A DNA stretch of 64,000 nucleotides from Rhizomys pruinosus (GCA_009823505.1 VZQC01003035.1:973412-1037411), one strand, 5' to 3'. Shown: positions 48,591 to 60,838, counted from the stretch's first letter. The notes: generated by a model not told the origin, from the letters alone. Numbers and translations: made by a program.

Positions 48591-48828
48591 TTTTTAAAAC
48601 CTTTTTTTTTAATTTTTATTTATTCTTGTATGTGTATGAATGTACTGACTACATGTAGGTTTCTGCACCCGTGTCATGCAATGCCGTGGAGGTCAGAAGA
48701 GGGTGTCGGATTCCCCTGGAACTGGAGTTAAAGACGGTTCTCAGCCACCATGTGAGTGCTGGGATCAAACCCGGGTCCTCTGCAAGAGCAGTCAGCACTC
48801 TTAACCGCTAGGTCATCTCTCCAGCCCC
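48591..48828 (-). mobile_element. B2-type SINE, antisense
   Basis: T-rich start, gtgtatgaatgtactgacta, to catctctccagcccc. A 7-bp agttctt flanks both ends. No 17-bp duplication. Confidence 0.9.
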
Positions 48829-48884
48829 AGTTCTTAGAAGAGCAAAGGAGACATTCACGACTTCTATACAGGCCTATGTGAATC

Positions 48885-49255
48885 TGCTCAAGCTGCCTTA
48901 ACAAAATACCACACACTGTGGCATTTAAACAACATGAAACTCTGCACATACGGTAGGCTGGCCTCCGCTTCTCAAGCTCCCTGACTTGGCCTCCTGAATG
49001 CTAAGAGCACAGCCAGCGCTCATGTGGGCATCTCTCTGTCCGTGTATAGCCCATGTCTCTTCACACATCCAAATTTCTAGTTCTTATAAGGCCACCAGTC
49101 ATGCTGACTTAGAACCCACTCCAGTGACCTCGTTTTCATTTAATCACATCTTTAAAGACCTTATCTCCAAATACAGAGAGTCATATCCTGCTGTCTTAGA
49201 GTTAAGACTTCTACACGTAAATGTGAGCCACACAATTCGGCCCATAATGGACTCT
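48885..49255 (-). mobile_element. Old MaLR-like LTR, antisense
   Basis: Begins agctgccttaacaaaatacc and ends gtgagccacacaattcggcc, the same order as the element at 705-1065. Diverged. Confidence 0.4.
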
Positions 49256-50119
49256 GACCCTACGACAGTGGCGCCGGGGCTAGGCATGCACTCCTTACTC
49301 AACACACACTCTCAAAAGGACAGGCATTCCCTGTTCCCCATGGAGAGAGCTTGTCTTTGGGGTCTGGACTCCTAGTCTTACAAAGAAACTGCAAACCCCT
49401 AATAAGGTATTTAAGGAAAAGGCTCTCAGTCATATCTACTCCCAAATCCTAATGGCCCCGTTATTTTTGAAATCACTTTTGAAAAGTGCTGAAGAGCCAT
49501 GATGATTTCGTGCTTTTGCATACCAATTTTTCTTATCAGATCCTTCCAGCAACGCTGGGTAAGAGAAAGAGATGGAGTCTTCATGTCTGCCTTATGGACT
49601 GAGACTCGAAATAAGGAAGGAGCCAAGCAACCCTGATTAGTGGCTTTTGCCACCAGGCCTGGGACTAGGCTCGGTTAATTCTCTGTGTCTAAGCATCTAG
49701 CCCAGGCCTAGGCAGAGAGGGCATGGTGAGGAGAGATTGGGCATTGTAGATAGTTAATACAAAGTTAGCAGTACTTCTGCCTAGAGCAGCTAAGAGTTGG
49801 GACTGACCCTCACCCAGCCACCCAACCCCCAAGGAAGCAAATACAGACCGTGGGTCTCATGGTTAGCCAGCTTAGGGAAACTGAGCTTCCCTCACAGGCC
49901 TGCTTTGCAGTTAGAGCCCCAAAGAGCAAGGTTAAATTGGAAATGGGTTTGGGAGTCGCCCTATTATCATTTCCACAACTCTATGAGTGACAATAAGAAA
50001 AACGTGCTTCGAGTACAATCGCAGGATGATTTCACATAGTATTTATTTTTATCTCTTTCTATCATGGGTATTTTTAGAAGCTGCTGGTGGGATGCAGTGT
50101 AGAGTGAAGCTGGGTAAGA

Positions 50120-50250
50120 ATTTTTAACATTCACTGTCTCGTTTCACTCTCAGGCGATGCCGCAAAGTGGAGAAGGAAGATGTTATACCCATTTAACAGA
50201 TGAGTGAAGGACAACAGAGTGGAGTCAGGATTCACCCAGGACCATGTGGG
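50120..50250 (+). mobile_element. MIR-like fragment
   Basis: gatgttatacccatttaaca followed by gatgagtgaaggacaacaga has the MIR core pattern. Confidence 0.5.
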
Positions 50251-50965
50251 GATGTTCATTGCACCCCTAGGTTCAGGGGATGGGGGAACCCTGAGAACTT
50301 CAACCAGAACTGATCTTTCAAGGGCCAGAGGAGAAGAGAGCAGATTCTAACTGCAGATGTATTTCTTTCAGCAGACAAGTCTGGGAACAATTGCTGTCTG
50401 CATAATTTCAGGTGACGCGCACTCTCCCCAGGCCTCCTCAGGCCCTGTGAGCCCTGTGCCTTTCACAGATGGTTACCTGCATGTTAACATAGCTGTCCAG
50501 ATGTTAATGGCTCCTGAGTTTGTGACCTATTGCCCAAGGAACAGCAATGTAGCCATGACTTCCTTGAGAAGCCCAGAGGCATTAGGAGTGTCAAGGGAGG
50601 GGACCTGGGGACACACAAACGCACCTTCATGCACTCCAACAGCAGCAGCACTTTGTACCAGTAGATAGGTTGGTGCCCTAAGCCCCCAGTAGCTGCTGTC
50701 CCTAACCGCTCAGCACAACTGGGACATGTGTAACCCTGCCTAATCTTCCCCTAACACAGGGTCTGTAGCAGGCTGCAAAAGAAGAGAGCCAGGTTTCCTC
50801 ACCAGCTCAGCTCAACAAGAATTTGTGACAATCCCACATACATATCTGTGCCACCACTGCCTACCTCTCCATTCTTCTCTGATGAACACAGATGCCCCCA
50901 AGCCAAGCCTAACCCCAACACCCTCCATAATAGTCATTGAGCTTTGGGTATAAAAATTACCTACC

Positions 50966-51198
50966 AGGGGCTGGAGAGATGGCTCAGTGGTTAAGAGCAC
51001 CGACTACTCTTGCAGAGGACCCGGGTTCAATTCCCACCACCCACACGGTGGGCTTGGTGGCTCACACCTTTAATCCTAGCACTCCAGAGTCAGAGGCAGT
51101 CAGATCTCTGTTGAGTTCAAGGCCAGCCTGGTCTACAAAGTGACTTCCAGGCCAGCTGGGGCTATAGGGAGACCCTGCCTAAAAATAAATAAATAAAT
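50966..51198 (+). mobile_element. Chimeric SINE: B2 head joined to a full B1
   Basis: A B2 head (ggggctggagagatggctca to ccaccacccacacgg) switches near 51047 to a B1 (gggcttggtggctcacacc to gggagaccctgcct) with one ATAA-rich tail. Flanks aaaaattacctacc (50952-50965) and aaaaatttcctacc (51199-51212) differ at one base and enclose the whole unit. It was therefore most likely inserted as one transcript. Confidence 0.85.
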
Positions 51199-51964
51199 AA
51201 AAATTTCCTACCGCAGATTACCCATCTCCACTCCCTCTTCAACAGGTCTCTAGCGCAGGGGTAGGCAGCATCCTTCTCTGTTTATTTCCACCCCCAATTG
51301 AAAACTGAGCCTCTCATCATTCTGCAATCTCTTCGAGTTCCTCCCTTTCCCTGGCAGAATCATTTCGGGCGTTTGCTGACAGCAGAGATCAAAATCTACT
51401 ACCACGGTGTACCAACTCCTTGGTGTGCTGAGCAGGCAAAATAACTGCGACTCGGGGCAGTAGGAACAGAGCAGGTCCCGACTGGAGCTGAGGGAAATGA
51501 CGGTGTCAAAGGCACTAACATGTGGAGACGTAGTCTCTTCAGGATGAAGGCAGCAGTGCAGGCCCAGGAGATGCAGTCACAGGAGTGGACTGTGGGACAC
51601 CATGGATCGGGCCATAGTGACCTAGGTGTCAGCTACAGAACCCAAATCTTCTGGGATCCTGTGGGAAAAGACACCGTGAGGGGGATGCTGGGAGGTAGCT
51701 CAGGAGTTAAAGTGCTATACACACAAACAGCAAGCATGAGGACTAAAATTCAGACTCCTAGACCCCATATGAATGTCAGGTGGGCTTGATGGATTGATTC
51801 TCGGTCTCAATGGACAGAAACAGGGAATTCCTCCTGAGTAAGTTGGGCAGCTAGATTGTCCATCTCCACCTGGGTCATTTGAGAGATCCCACCTCAATGA
51901 ATAAGGTAGAGAGCCATGGATGGAGGAAGACTCCCAAAGCCAGACTGGAACCTCCACACTCATG

Positions 51965-51970
<6 letters not shown>

Positions 51971-52009
<39 letters not shown>
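51971..52009. repeat. (CA)n microsatellite
   Basis: About 19 CA units. Confidence 0.96.
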
Positions 52010-52012
<3 letters not shown>

Positions 52013-52400
52013 TGCCTGATAGCTTTAGTGTCAACTTGACATACCTGGGTTGAAGGAGCTGGAACAAGCAGCAGAACAAAACCAGGTGGTGTCTCAATCT
52101 ATGTGGGGGAATTGCCTCCATTGGACGGGCCTGTGGCCATTGTGAAGCATCTTCTTGATTGGGTGATGTGGGAAAACCCAGCCCACTGCAGATGGTGCCA
52201 CTTCTGGGCAGATTGTTGTGTATGGTATAAGAAAGCAGGCTGGGCATGGGCCAGGAGAGCAAGCCAGTAAGCAGCGTCCTTCATGGCCTGTGCTTCAGTT
52301 CCTGCCTCCAGGTTTCTGTCCTGAGTTCCTACCTTGGGCTCCCTCAGTGATAAACTGTAACTCAGGAAATGTAGGTCAAATAAACCCTTTGGGGAAGAGA
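52010..52400 (+). mobile_element. LTR-like rodent interspersed repeat
   Basis: Landmarks gtgtcaacttgacatacctg, ataagaaagcaggctgggca, agcaagccagtaagcagcgt and a polyadenylation-like gtaggtcaaataaaccctt are shared with a common rodent repeat I recall but cannot name with certainty. Confidence 0.55.
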
Positions 52401-52891
52401 CCAGCTACTTCTGGCTAGATCAGAACATAGAAGACAGGGCAGCCACCACTTTTCCAGGCCAGTGGAAGCCCAGCTGGCAGTGCCCCTCTCTGTACTTTCT
52501 GCCTTATGTCACCCAGAAGCAGATGCAGGAACTGGCCTTCCTGTGGGATGTCCTCTGCTGGTCTTGACCTCAGCCAGTGCTGCAGGAAATGACCCAGACA
52601 CCAGGGAGCGACTCACCTGGACACTGAGTCCCAAGCCGAAATCTTAGCCTTGACTTTACCAGCTCTTAGAGAATTCTGGGAAGGTTTTCCCAGACTGCAT
52701 CAATGCCTCCCAGGATTCAATTTCAAAGCACTTCCTCAGCAATCACTACCCAACTCACAGCCAGGAGTCCAACGACGAAGTGTCCTGGGTCCTCCCTCCA
52801 CCTGCCAACCTTCAGGATCTATTTGGGGACCAACCCTTGTCTCCTTCTCACTTTGACTTTTTGGTTTGGACACTTGGGGGGTTGGATTTCT

Positions 52892-53008
52892 TGTTTGTCT
52901 TTTCAAGACAGGGTTTGGCCATCTAATCTAGACTGACCTGGAACTCACTATTATCTAGGCTGGTCTCAAACTTGACATCCTTCTGCCTCAGTCTCCAAAA
53001 TACTCGGC
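52892..53008 (-). mobile_element. B1 SINE, antisense, diverged
   Basis: tgtcttttcaagacagggtt, gacctggaactcactattat, ctgcctcagtctccaaaata. Confidence 0.75.
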
Positions 53009-53199
53009 CATCTTAATTAATATTCAGAGTCCCAATGTCCTAGATGCTTTGTCACAGTTCTTCAAATGCCCAGGATCCTGGGGGGACCTCCTACATACAA
53101 ACCATTCTCTGGATTCCAGATTGCCCTAAGAGCTATTTTTCCCCCAAAGAGAATGGAGCTCTGTCCCCACCCCACACTCATCACAGAGGAGAGCTTAGC

Positions 53200-53470
53200 T
53201 GTTTTAATTAAACATTAAAAACTTACAGATTCACAGGAAATTGCAAAAATAGTACAGAGCAGTCTCATAGACCCTTTGATCAAGCTCCTGAAATAGTAAC
53301 AATTTACATTACTATACTACAGTGTCAAAACCAGAAATCCACATGTTACAATGTACATATGCAGCTCGTGCTCTGGTACCTCCTGAGAAGGTTCATGTTT
53401 CAAATCTAGAACTGTTTCCATCAGTCCAGGGATCCCCCTCATCCTGCCCTTCACCCACCCAAGCCCTACC
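53200..53470 (-). mobile_element. Old L1M-like fragment
   Basis: Segments cacaggaaattgcaaaaata, gtacagagcagtctcataga and ttacattactatactacagt follow the antisense 3' region of ancient mammalian L1 elements. Confidence 0.45.
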
Positions 53471-53479
53471 CTAACCTGT

Positions 53480-55620
53480 TTCCCATCTCTGTCGATGAGC
53501 TATTTCCAGTCTGCCCCATGAAGCTTGTGACCATGGAAGGCCACCTCGCAGACGGGGTGGATCCAACTGAGAAGAAGAGAAATCAATGCAGATAGCCTAG
53601 GACAAAGTGACCCAAGTGTGATGAGCCCAGCCTCACCCGGATGCAGACACCGACATGACTAGAGCCTGAGACCCACAACTCAATCTTCACCTGCTCATGT
53701 CGGGCCTGCCTGGTCCCTTGCCCCACAAGGACTCTACACCCTCTACTGGCTCTCACTTGTTTGATGCTCTCCTGTACTCCCCCAAAGTTCCCTTTCTCTG
53801 CTACCCCGGTCAGGCAGTCTATACTCAAAGCGACCTGGCCACAGAATTTTAATTTGAAATTCTCCCAAGTCATGCTTCCCTGATACTGTACCTACATAAT
53901 TCATTTTTATTACCTAAATATAGGGCTTAATATTGGTCCCTGTTAAATTTCATCTTGTTTGTTTCAGGCTTCATTTCAGCTTGTCAGGATGTTCTCAAAT
54001 CCTCAGCTATCTCTCCGGACCTCAATTATCCCTTCTAACTGTCATCTAAAAATTTAATAATCCTGCTCTCTGTGTCTTCCTCCACGTCATAGATGAAATC
54101 TCGAAATTGAATAGGGTCAGGGCAGAGTGCTATAAAGCAAGGGGCCCTTCTCAATGGAGGAGATTGAGGTTTGAGGTACAAGCAACCCCCTTTAGGGGGA
54201 GTTACTTGGCAGCTCTTCATCTACCCAAGCACACTGCCAACTACACATCATTTTTTTTCACTTATTCACGAGGCTGCCAAGAGTGATTTTACACTGCCTG
54301 CTCACCAGCGGACCAACCCAAATAGCTCTGCTTTGTCAGCCTGGAAGTAGAAAAGGAGGTTGCAAATCCTCCCACTACCAAACTACTATGTCCTCGGGTC
54401 CTCACACTCCACCTGGGATCTAATTCACAGATAGTCTCTCAAGAATCCTCGGGGTTATACAGTGCTCCTAAAAGCAGACACTCAGAGATGGGGTCACTGA
54501 TTGGCTTGGCCCTAGATTCTTGCTCAACTTGGGGCTGGGATGGCTCTCTAATGTGGGAAGGGAGACAGCAACTCTGTTCAGGACCCAAATAAATTAGACC
54601 TTTAATCAGACATACATAGCTTTTCCCTGAGACCCACGCAGAGTTCCACATATCCCTGGATACCTGACTCCTTCCTCCCTTTTTAAACTACCTCAGAGGG
54701 AGGACACAGGTCTTTCCTTCTGCAGACCTCAGGAGCAACCACTGATAGGGCAACCTACCGTAAGGATGGAGCCCACTCCTTAGTCTCCTAGAGAAGAACC
54801 CTCTGCTCCCAGCTAAGTCCAAAATAAAACAGGAAAATAAGGGAAGGACGGCCCACAGGACCGACCCTGTGATCCCCAAAGTACATGGATAACAGAACAA
54901 GAAGGATAAATCTTCAGCTCACCCCCAGCAGCCCCTGCCGAGCAGAAGTTCCTGTTTCCCTGATTTACCAATCAAACAGCTATCAGAAGAAGGAAAGGCA
55001 CGGGGGTTGATCCGCTTTGTTCTAAGTAACTCGTGCTGGCTTCTAGCAATCATCTTTCTTTTCTAAGAACTCACAAATCATCAGTTTCCGTCCTCTGTTT
55101 TGGAATTTTGCCAAGAATCAACATTGAAATTACTGAATAATCGCTTCCAGAATCAGAAGAGGTACCAGGCTATCTGAGCCTGGTGGGTAGGTAAGAGTCT
55201 TATTAAGTAAAGGCCAGCTTTCTACAAGTCCTGCCCCTCTCACTTGCAATCATACTCTCTCTGTCACACACCAAGTAAGGTTCAGAGACTATACTCAGAG
55301 GATCCCAAACCCCCTCTACATGGACGCACAGATACCCAAAGCCAACACCCCCACTCTTCCTCAGCCTGCCTTACTTGTGCCTTTCAGAATTGCTCTTCTG
55401 AATTGCCCTCTTCCACCCACCCGGCTCCCCCCAGAGGTAATAGACATCTTCATAGCTTTGTAATTGTGGCTGTGGCTATGGGAGCACTGGGAAAGAGGAG
55501 CCTCACACTGGGCAATGCTCAGGCAGCCTCTGACCCATGCCATGAACACACCTCCATCATCAGCACAGCCCCCCCCTGCTGGTGAGTTGATAGTGTTGAC
55601 TGCTGGTTTGCTAATGTCCT
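53480..55620. other. Intergenic DNA, no recognised elements
   Basis: About 2.1 kb of largely unique sequence. 54960-55180 is AT-richer and free of recognisable repeats. No gene evidence. Confidence 0.5.
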
Positions 55621-55629
55621 TGTCTGCAG

Positions 55630-55815
55630 ACGCAGGCAGCTAAGAACCCTCTGTAACTCCAATTCCAGGAGAACTCCAGTTCCAGGGGAATGTGAGACCC
55701 TCTTCTGACCTCCGCGGCATTGCACGACACGGGTGCACAGACTTGCATGCAGACAGTACATTCACACACATACAAAAATAAATAAAATTAATTTAAAAAA
55801 TTAAAAAAAAAAACA
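55630..55815 (+). mobile_element. B2-type SINE, 5'-truncated, duplication-bearing
   Basis: Starts within the element at gcagctaagaaccctctgt, carries aactccaattccaggag followed by aactccagttccagggg, then gcattgcacgacacgggtgc and an A-rich tail. The Pol III promoter part is missing. Confidence 0.88.
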
Positions 55816-56324
55816 CACAGCCCTTTGTGAAGGAATTCTAAGACTCAGATGTGAATCTTCTCAGAATCACAGTAATTAAAGTTGAGAAGAACAGAACACC
55901 AGCCTCCCCCATGATTTCTGGGCTAACAACAGGGATGCAACTTCAAGGTCACTCTGCCCTTCCTCTTTCCCTTCTGCTCCAGCTTCTCTTCAAGCCAGGA
56001 CATAGGTAGTCCAGGGCACAAGCTACCTCATTCATAAATGTGGGATTCCCTGGACACTGGGGCACTTGAGAAATCTAGTGTTAGCATTTCAAGTTGAGTC
56101 CTGGAGGGAGAGCACTCCCACGAGGACACGTTTCATCCTGACCTATGGGGACAGGAGCTGCCTTGGAGCTGGAAGGGACTCAAATTCCCTCCAGACCTAC
56201 CTGCTAATTCTATACATGACTGAAGCTCCAAAGATCTCAGACTTGAACTAACTTGAATTTAGCCAAAAGGTCTCAGCCAGAATGGAAACTTAATTCTCCT
56301 GACTGTATCAGGGCCATTTAGTGA

Positions 56325-56455
56325 AGGCAGGTTCTATGCTGAGCATCTTATAAAAATCATGTCTACTTTTCAGCAATTTTCTGAGTTGTCATCACCCACA
56401 CTTGAGGTCTAGAAAATGGAGTGCTTTGTCCAAGGTCACATGAATAGGAGGTGGT
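56325..56455 (+). mobile_element. MIR-like fragment with (GGT)n end
   Basis: ggttctatgctgagcatctt, then aatggagtgctttgtccaag and gtcacatgaataggagg. It runs into ggtggtggtggtggtgg at 56450-56468. Confidence 0.5.
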
Positions 56456-56959
56456 GGTGGTGGTGGTAAGAGACAAACAATACCCACCCCTCTCTTCTTT
56501 CTCAAAAACATGAGTCATGGTCAAGGTGAAGTATCTCTGGTGAGCTCATGAACATATAAGATGTCCCATTAGAGAAGCCCTGCAAACCGCCTGCTGGAAG
56601 GTTCCAGAACTGAGTCTCCATAGTTACATTCAACTCAATGTACATAACCCAGACAGTGAGAATCACATGTGTAACAGCTATCAATGAACTGGGGCCAGGA
56701 AGGAAAAGGGTGTCCAGTCCCATGTCCTGAGGGAGATGGGCAAAGGCTGCTAGAAGCACAGAGGACCTTAAGGACTGACAGGATCTCCAGGAGAACCTGA
56801 TAAGATATGGAAGCTTCCATGGGTACTGGTGGCTTTGAGAACAAGGGAGAAGGAACACAGGTGCCCAGTTTAGCTTCTAATGTCTGCTCACTCCCTTCCC
56901 CCACTGCCCATCACTGTCCTGGACCAAAAAAGGGAGTGATTAGACCTCAGAGAAAGCAC

Positions 56960-57705
56960 TGCGGTTTGCAGCTGAGTATCCCCTCTAAATTCATATTAAA
57001 ATTGATTTGCTTTTGTGGTGCTGTTAGGAGCTGGGTCCTGGTGGGCACTTTGGGGGTCATAATGTAGAGTCTTCATGAGTGGATCAGTGCTTATATTTTG
57101 GTTGCTACACACACATGCATATGTTTGTATATGTGTGTATACAGGGGATATGCATGTTTTATACATGAAGATGCACATGTGTACAGGAATATGTACATGT
57201 ATATGGGCATGTGAGCTGTGAAAGCCAGAGGCCAAACTCAGGTATTATTCCTTGGGAACCATTCACCTTGTTTTCTGTGACAGGGCCATTCCCTGGACCC
57301 CAGTACTCGCTGATTAGGCCAGGCTGGCTGGCCGGCACACCACCTCAGCCTCTCCAGCACTGGGATTATATGCACATGACTTTTTATGTGGGCACTGGGG
57401 ATGAAACGCTGGAAATTTCCAACTGAGGTGTCTCTCCAGCCCCCTTCGTGCGCTTCTTGCAGGGATTCATTAGCTATCAATGAAATTTGACCCCCTTTTT
57501 CTTTTTGTGCAAGCCTCCTTTGCCCTTCTATTTTCAACCAAGGCTTACAAGACTGAGACTTTCATAAAACTGAACAGATGTCAGTACCTTGCTCTTGGAT
57601 TTCCCAGTCTCCAGAACCATGAGCCAAAACAAACCTCTTTTTATTATAAATTATCCAGTGTCAAGTGTTCTGTCATGGCAACAGAAAATGGGCAAAGCAG
57701 AAAGT
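56960..57705 (+). mobile_element. ERVL-MaLR-like LTR split by a B4
   Basis: The left part (gctgagtatcccctctaaat to gatcagtgcttatattttg) and right part (agccaaaacaaacctctttt to tgtcatggcaacagaaaatg) flank an antisense B4 at about 57100-57444. Confidence 0.55.
57100..57444 (-). mobile_element. B4 SINE, antisense
   Basis: A CA/TG-rich tail, a B1-like part (aggccaggctggctggccgg, ctccagcactgggattatat) and the head ggtgtctctccagcccc. Confidence 0.65.
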
Positions 57706-57884
57706 AATGGGATTGTTTGCTCCTGAGCACTAGCTATGGTCCACATCCCACCACCAAAGCTCTTGAAATGGTAAGAGGCTTTGGCAGAGACAAATCAGAG
57801 GAGAATATGGAATGGGAGAAGAAAATAGCTGTTGTTTATGGGGGGAAGACAGCCTTACATAAGTTGAGAACGAGATTTCTAAGG

Positions 57885-58320
57885 TTTGGATATGATGTGA
57901 GTGTCCTCCCCCCAAGCCTATGAAGATTTTGTCCCAGAGTGAAAGCCTTAGGAGGAAGCAGAACCGTTAAGATGTAGGACTTGCTAGAAGGAAATTAGGT
58001 CATTAGGCCCTTTCCTTAAAAAGGATTAAGGTAGTTCTCATGTGACCCCTTGATACTTAAGAAAGGGTGGTTATAAAAAAAAAGAGTAAACCTGCCTCCT
58101 TTTCTCTCTGCCTCCTGGTTTGAGATTGGACCCCTTGCCCCTGCTCTTCTTTCCACCATGATGTGACACCATTCACCACTCTCACAGGAGGCCAAGCCAA
58201 GTGGGCAACCAGATCTTGAGCTTTGAACCTGTAAAACTGATCTGGGTAAGTAAACCTCCTTTCTACATAAGTACACTGCTTCTGGTATTTCCTTACAGTA
58301 ATGAAAAGCTGACCAATACA
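57885..58320 (+). mobile_element. ERVL-MaLR-like solo LTR
   Basis: aaggtttggatatgatgtga start, agaaggaaattaggtcatta, tttccaccatgatgtgacac, and the end ttacagtaatgaaaagctga to ccaatacaa. Complete-looking. Confidence 0.6.
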
Positions 58321-58479
58321 AGGGTAGCAACATTAGCCAGTATGGACAGCTTTGCCACTGCAGACTAAGGAATAACACTAACGTGTTTCCAGGGAAGAGA
58401 GGCACTACTGCTCTTCACGTGGTGGAATGATTGGAGTGTCTTTGCAAGCTGAGTCATACCCACTCTCTCATTGGTCTTT

Positions 58480-58665
58480 AGTTCACCAAGTAGGCTAGGT
58501 TAGCTCACTAGTTTTCACAGAGATCCAGCTGTCTCCATCTCCCCAGTGCAGGGATCACAAGTGTGCACCACCATGTCTGACATTTTTACATAGTTCTAGG
58601 GATCAAACTCAGGTCCCTGTGCTTGCAAGGTAAACACTTTACCAACTGAGCTATCTCCCCAGGCC
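58480..58665 (-). mobile_element. B4-type SINE, antisense
   Basis: cagggatcacaagtgtgcac, ggatcaaactcaggtccctg and taccaactgagctatctccc read as an antisense B4 3' to 5'. Confidence 0.65.
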
Positions 58666-58669
58666 TCTA

Positions 58670-59440
58670 CCTCATGAGATTCTAAAACACAAAGTAAAGG
58701 ACATCTGTGGAGCTGGACTGACACCCAGGTCCTGATCCTCCTCAAAGCCCTCTCTCCAGCAGCACGAACACAGAGAACTAAAGACACTGTCTGCCTGTGT
58801 GCTTCCTGGTATACACAGTGGGTCACCTGTGTCACCTACCTACCCCTGCCCTTGGCTGGGTTCTCATCCTGGCAGCATTCTTACCTGGGGTTGAGATATT
58901 CAGAATCATAAGGCATTTGAAATCATAGTGTCGCTTACCAACAGGGACATGTTCTGAGAAGTGTGTCATTTGCCAATTTCATCACTGTGGGAACACCTTA
59001 GAGGGTTCACACAAACCTATATGGCACTCTCCACGTGCTCTCTTGATGCAATCAAGACACAATAAGCAGGAGATTTGTGAGGCCACAGCTGGCCTAACAT
59101 AACATACTCTTTTACAGAAAATTTCTTAAATAAGGACTATACATTAAGTAGCCACCAAAAAGTAGAGTATAGGAAATGTGTAAACCAGCACCGTAGTTGT
59201 ACCACTAAACACTCTACACTGCTCATGTGGGATACTTTTAGATGGTTGTCAGCATATTTGTTACCAGCATCAGCACCAACATGTGAGTAATGCATTGTGC
59301 TATAATATATAGGTTTGGTGTTACCTGGTAAAGGGAACTTTCCAGCCCTATTATAATCCATTTTTGTATATGTGACCAGTTGTTGGCCAAAAGTCATGCT
59401 TCACATACCTGTGTGTGCAAAGATAATGAGTCCCTTTTCT
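58670..59440. other. Intergenic DNA, no recognised elements
   Basis: Unique sequence; nothing supported. Confidence 0.45.
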
Positions 59441-59441
59441 C

Positions 59442-59482
<41 letters not shown>

Positions 59483-59636
59483 GAGACAGGGTCTCCCTAT
59501 AACTCCAGCTGGCTTGGAACTCACTCTGTAGACCAGGCTGGATGGTTCTTAGCCACCATGTGGGTGCTGGGAATCTAACCCAGGTCCTCTGCAAGAGCAG
59601 TCAGCACTCCTAACCACTGAGCCATCTCTCCAGCCC
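59441..59636 (-). mobile_element. Chimeric SINE: B2 head joined to B1 3' half
   Basis: On the minus strand a B2 head (gctggagagatggctcagtg to cacccacatggtggctaag) runs straight into ccagcctggtctacagagtg, the B1 second half, and an A-rich tail of more than 40 bases. The junction is at about 59540/59541, a different point from the chimera at 50966-51198. Confidence 0.75.
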
Positions 59637-59639
59637 CCC

Positions 59640-59780
59640 AGAGGCCAGAAGAGGCCATCAGATCCACTGGAACTGGGGTTACAGATGGTTGTTAGCCACC
59701 ATGTGAGTGCTGGGAACCAAACTCTGGTCCTCTGGAAGAGTACCCAGTGCTCTTAACTGCTGAGCCATCTCTCTAGCCAT
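59640..59780 (-). mobile_element. B2-type SINE, antisense, lacking its 3' part
   Basis: gaggccagaagaggccatca to ctgagccatctctctagcc. The tail side abuts the chimera, suggesting the chimera landed in it. Confidence 0.8.
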
Positions 59781-60029
59781 GGCTGTACCTTTAAAGAAGC
59801 ATACAGTATAGCTAGGTTCCCATTTTACAGGCACTTCCAGACCCAACCCTGCCATTCCCACCTCCATGCCTCTTGGTGCCCACCTCTCTTCACATCCTAA
59901 CAGCTCTCCTTCTCTGTCCCCTTTCCAAAGTGATGATCAGGCTGACTTTGGCACCACTGCTGGGGGGGAGGGGGGCGGGTCACATGGCCAAAACCACACT
60001 GTTCTAGGCATGGGAGCTGTTCTAGGTGT

Positions 60030-60310
60030 CAGCTGTTTCAAACATCACCCTGCCTGTTTCTCTATTTCCTACAACCCATTCATCCAGCTGTTACTCCACA
60101 GGGAGGCTAACCACATCCCTCAAACATCTACGCATGTCTTCCAAAGCCTTGTTCACACTCCTCCCTTCTAGAATGACTTTTTTTTATGGATCCAGCCTCT
60201 ACCCATCCTCTAGGAAGCTAGTCAAGGGCTGTTTCCTCTCGGAAGCCCTTCACCATAGCCCACAGTATTTATCTCCTTTTTCTAACTCCTTAAAGCTTCT
60301 AATGTCTGCA
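60030..60310 (+). mobile_element. L2-like fragment
   Basis: The order ctgtttctctatttcctac, ggctgtttcctctcggaagc, ccttcaccatagcccacag has the character of L2 3' DNA. Confidence 0.4.
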
Positions 60311-60462
60311 TCAGTTCTTTTCAAACTGGAGGTTGTGTATCACTAGAGGGTCATGGAAATCAATTCAATGGGTCATAATGAGCATTCTTTAACAAGGGAG
60401 TACAAGATATCAGAATATATTACCAGTGATAAATATTGATCACAGCATGTCCATATACAAAT

Positions 60463-60503
60463 AAATATATATATATATACATATATATATATGTGTGTGT
60501 GTT
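60463..60503. repeat. (TA)n/(TG)n microsatellite
   Basis: atatatatatat interrupted once by ac, ending tgtgtgtgtg. Confidence 0.93.
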
Positions 60504-60576
60504 GCATACTAATATAGTGGAAAATATATTCATAGCTGTGAGTTGAAAAACAATGGATATTGATGCCATCCATCTT

Positions 60577-60838
60577 TTTTTTTTAAGATATATATTTTTT
60601 ATTAATTTTATTTATTTCTGTATGTGTATGAATGTACTGTCTGCATGCAAGTCTGTGCACCCGTGTCGTGCAATGCCGCGGAGGTCAGAAGAGGGTCTCA
60701 GATTCCCCTGGAACTGGAGTTCTCCCGGAATTGGAGTTTCAGACGGTTCTCGGCCGCCATGTGGGTGCTGGGGATCGAACCCGGGTCCTCTGCAAGAGCG
60801 GTCGGCGCTCTTAACCGCTAGGCCATCTCTCCAGCCCA
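60577..60838 (-). mobile_element. B2-type SINE, antisense, young-looking
   Basis: Full-length element with the exact 14-bp target-site duplication atgccatccatctt at 60563-60576 and 60839-60852. It carries the 17-bp duplication, intact A and B boxes (read antisense) and many CpGs (gcaatgccgcggaggtc), which suggests recent insertion. Confidence 0.95.

Noticed and set aside
55568..55581. CTCF-like ccccccctgctgg
   Set aside because: A C-run lowers its specificity, it mismatches the core, and there is no supporting context.
28199..60838. tRNA genes suggested by A and B box motifs
   Set aside because: The boxes sit in tRNA-derived SINE heads (B2/ID), followed by SINE bodies and A-rich tails; no cloverleaf 3' half follows.
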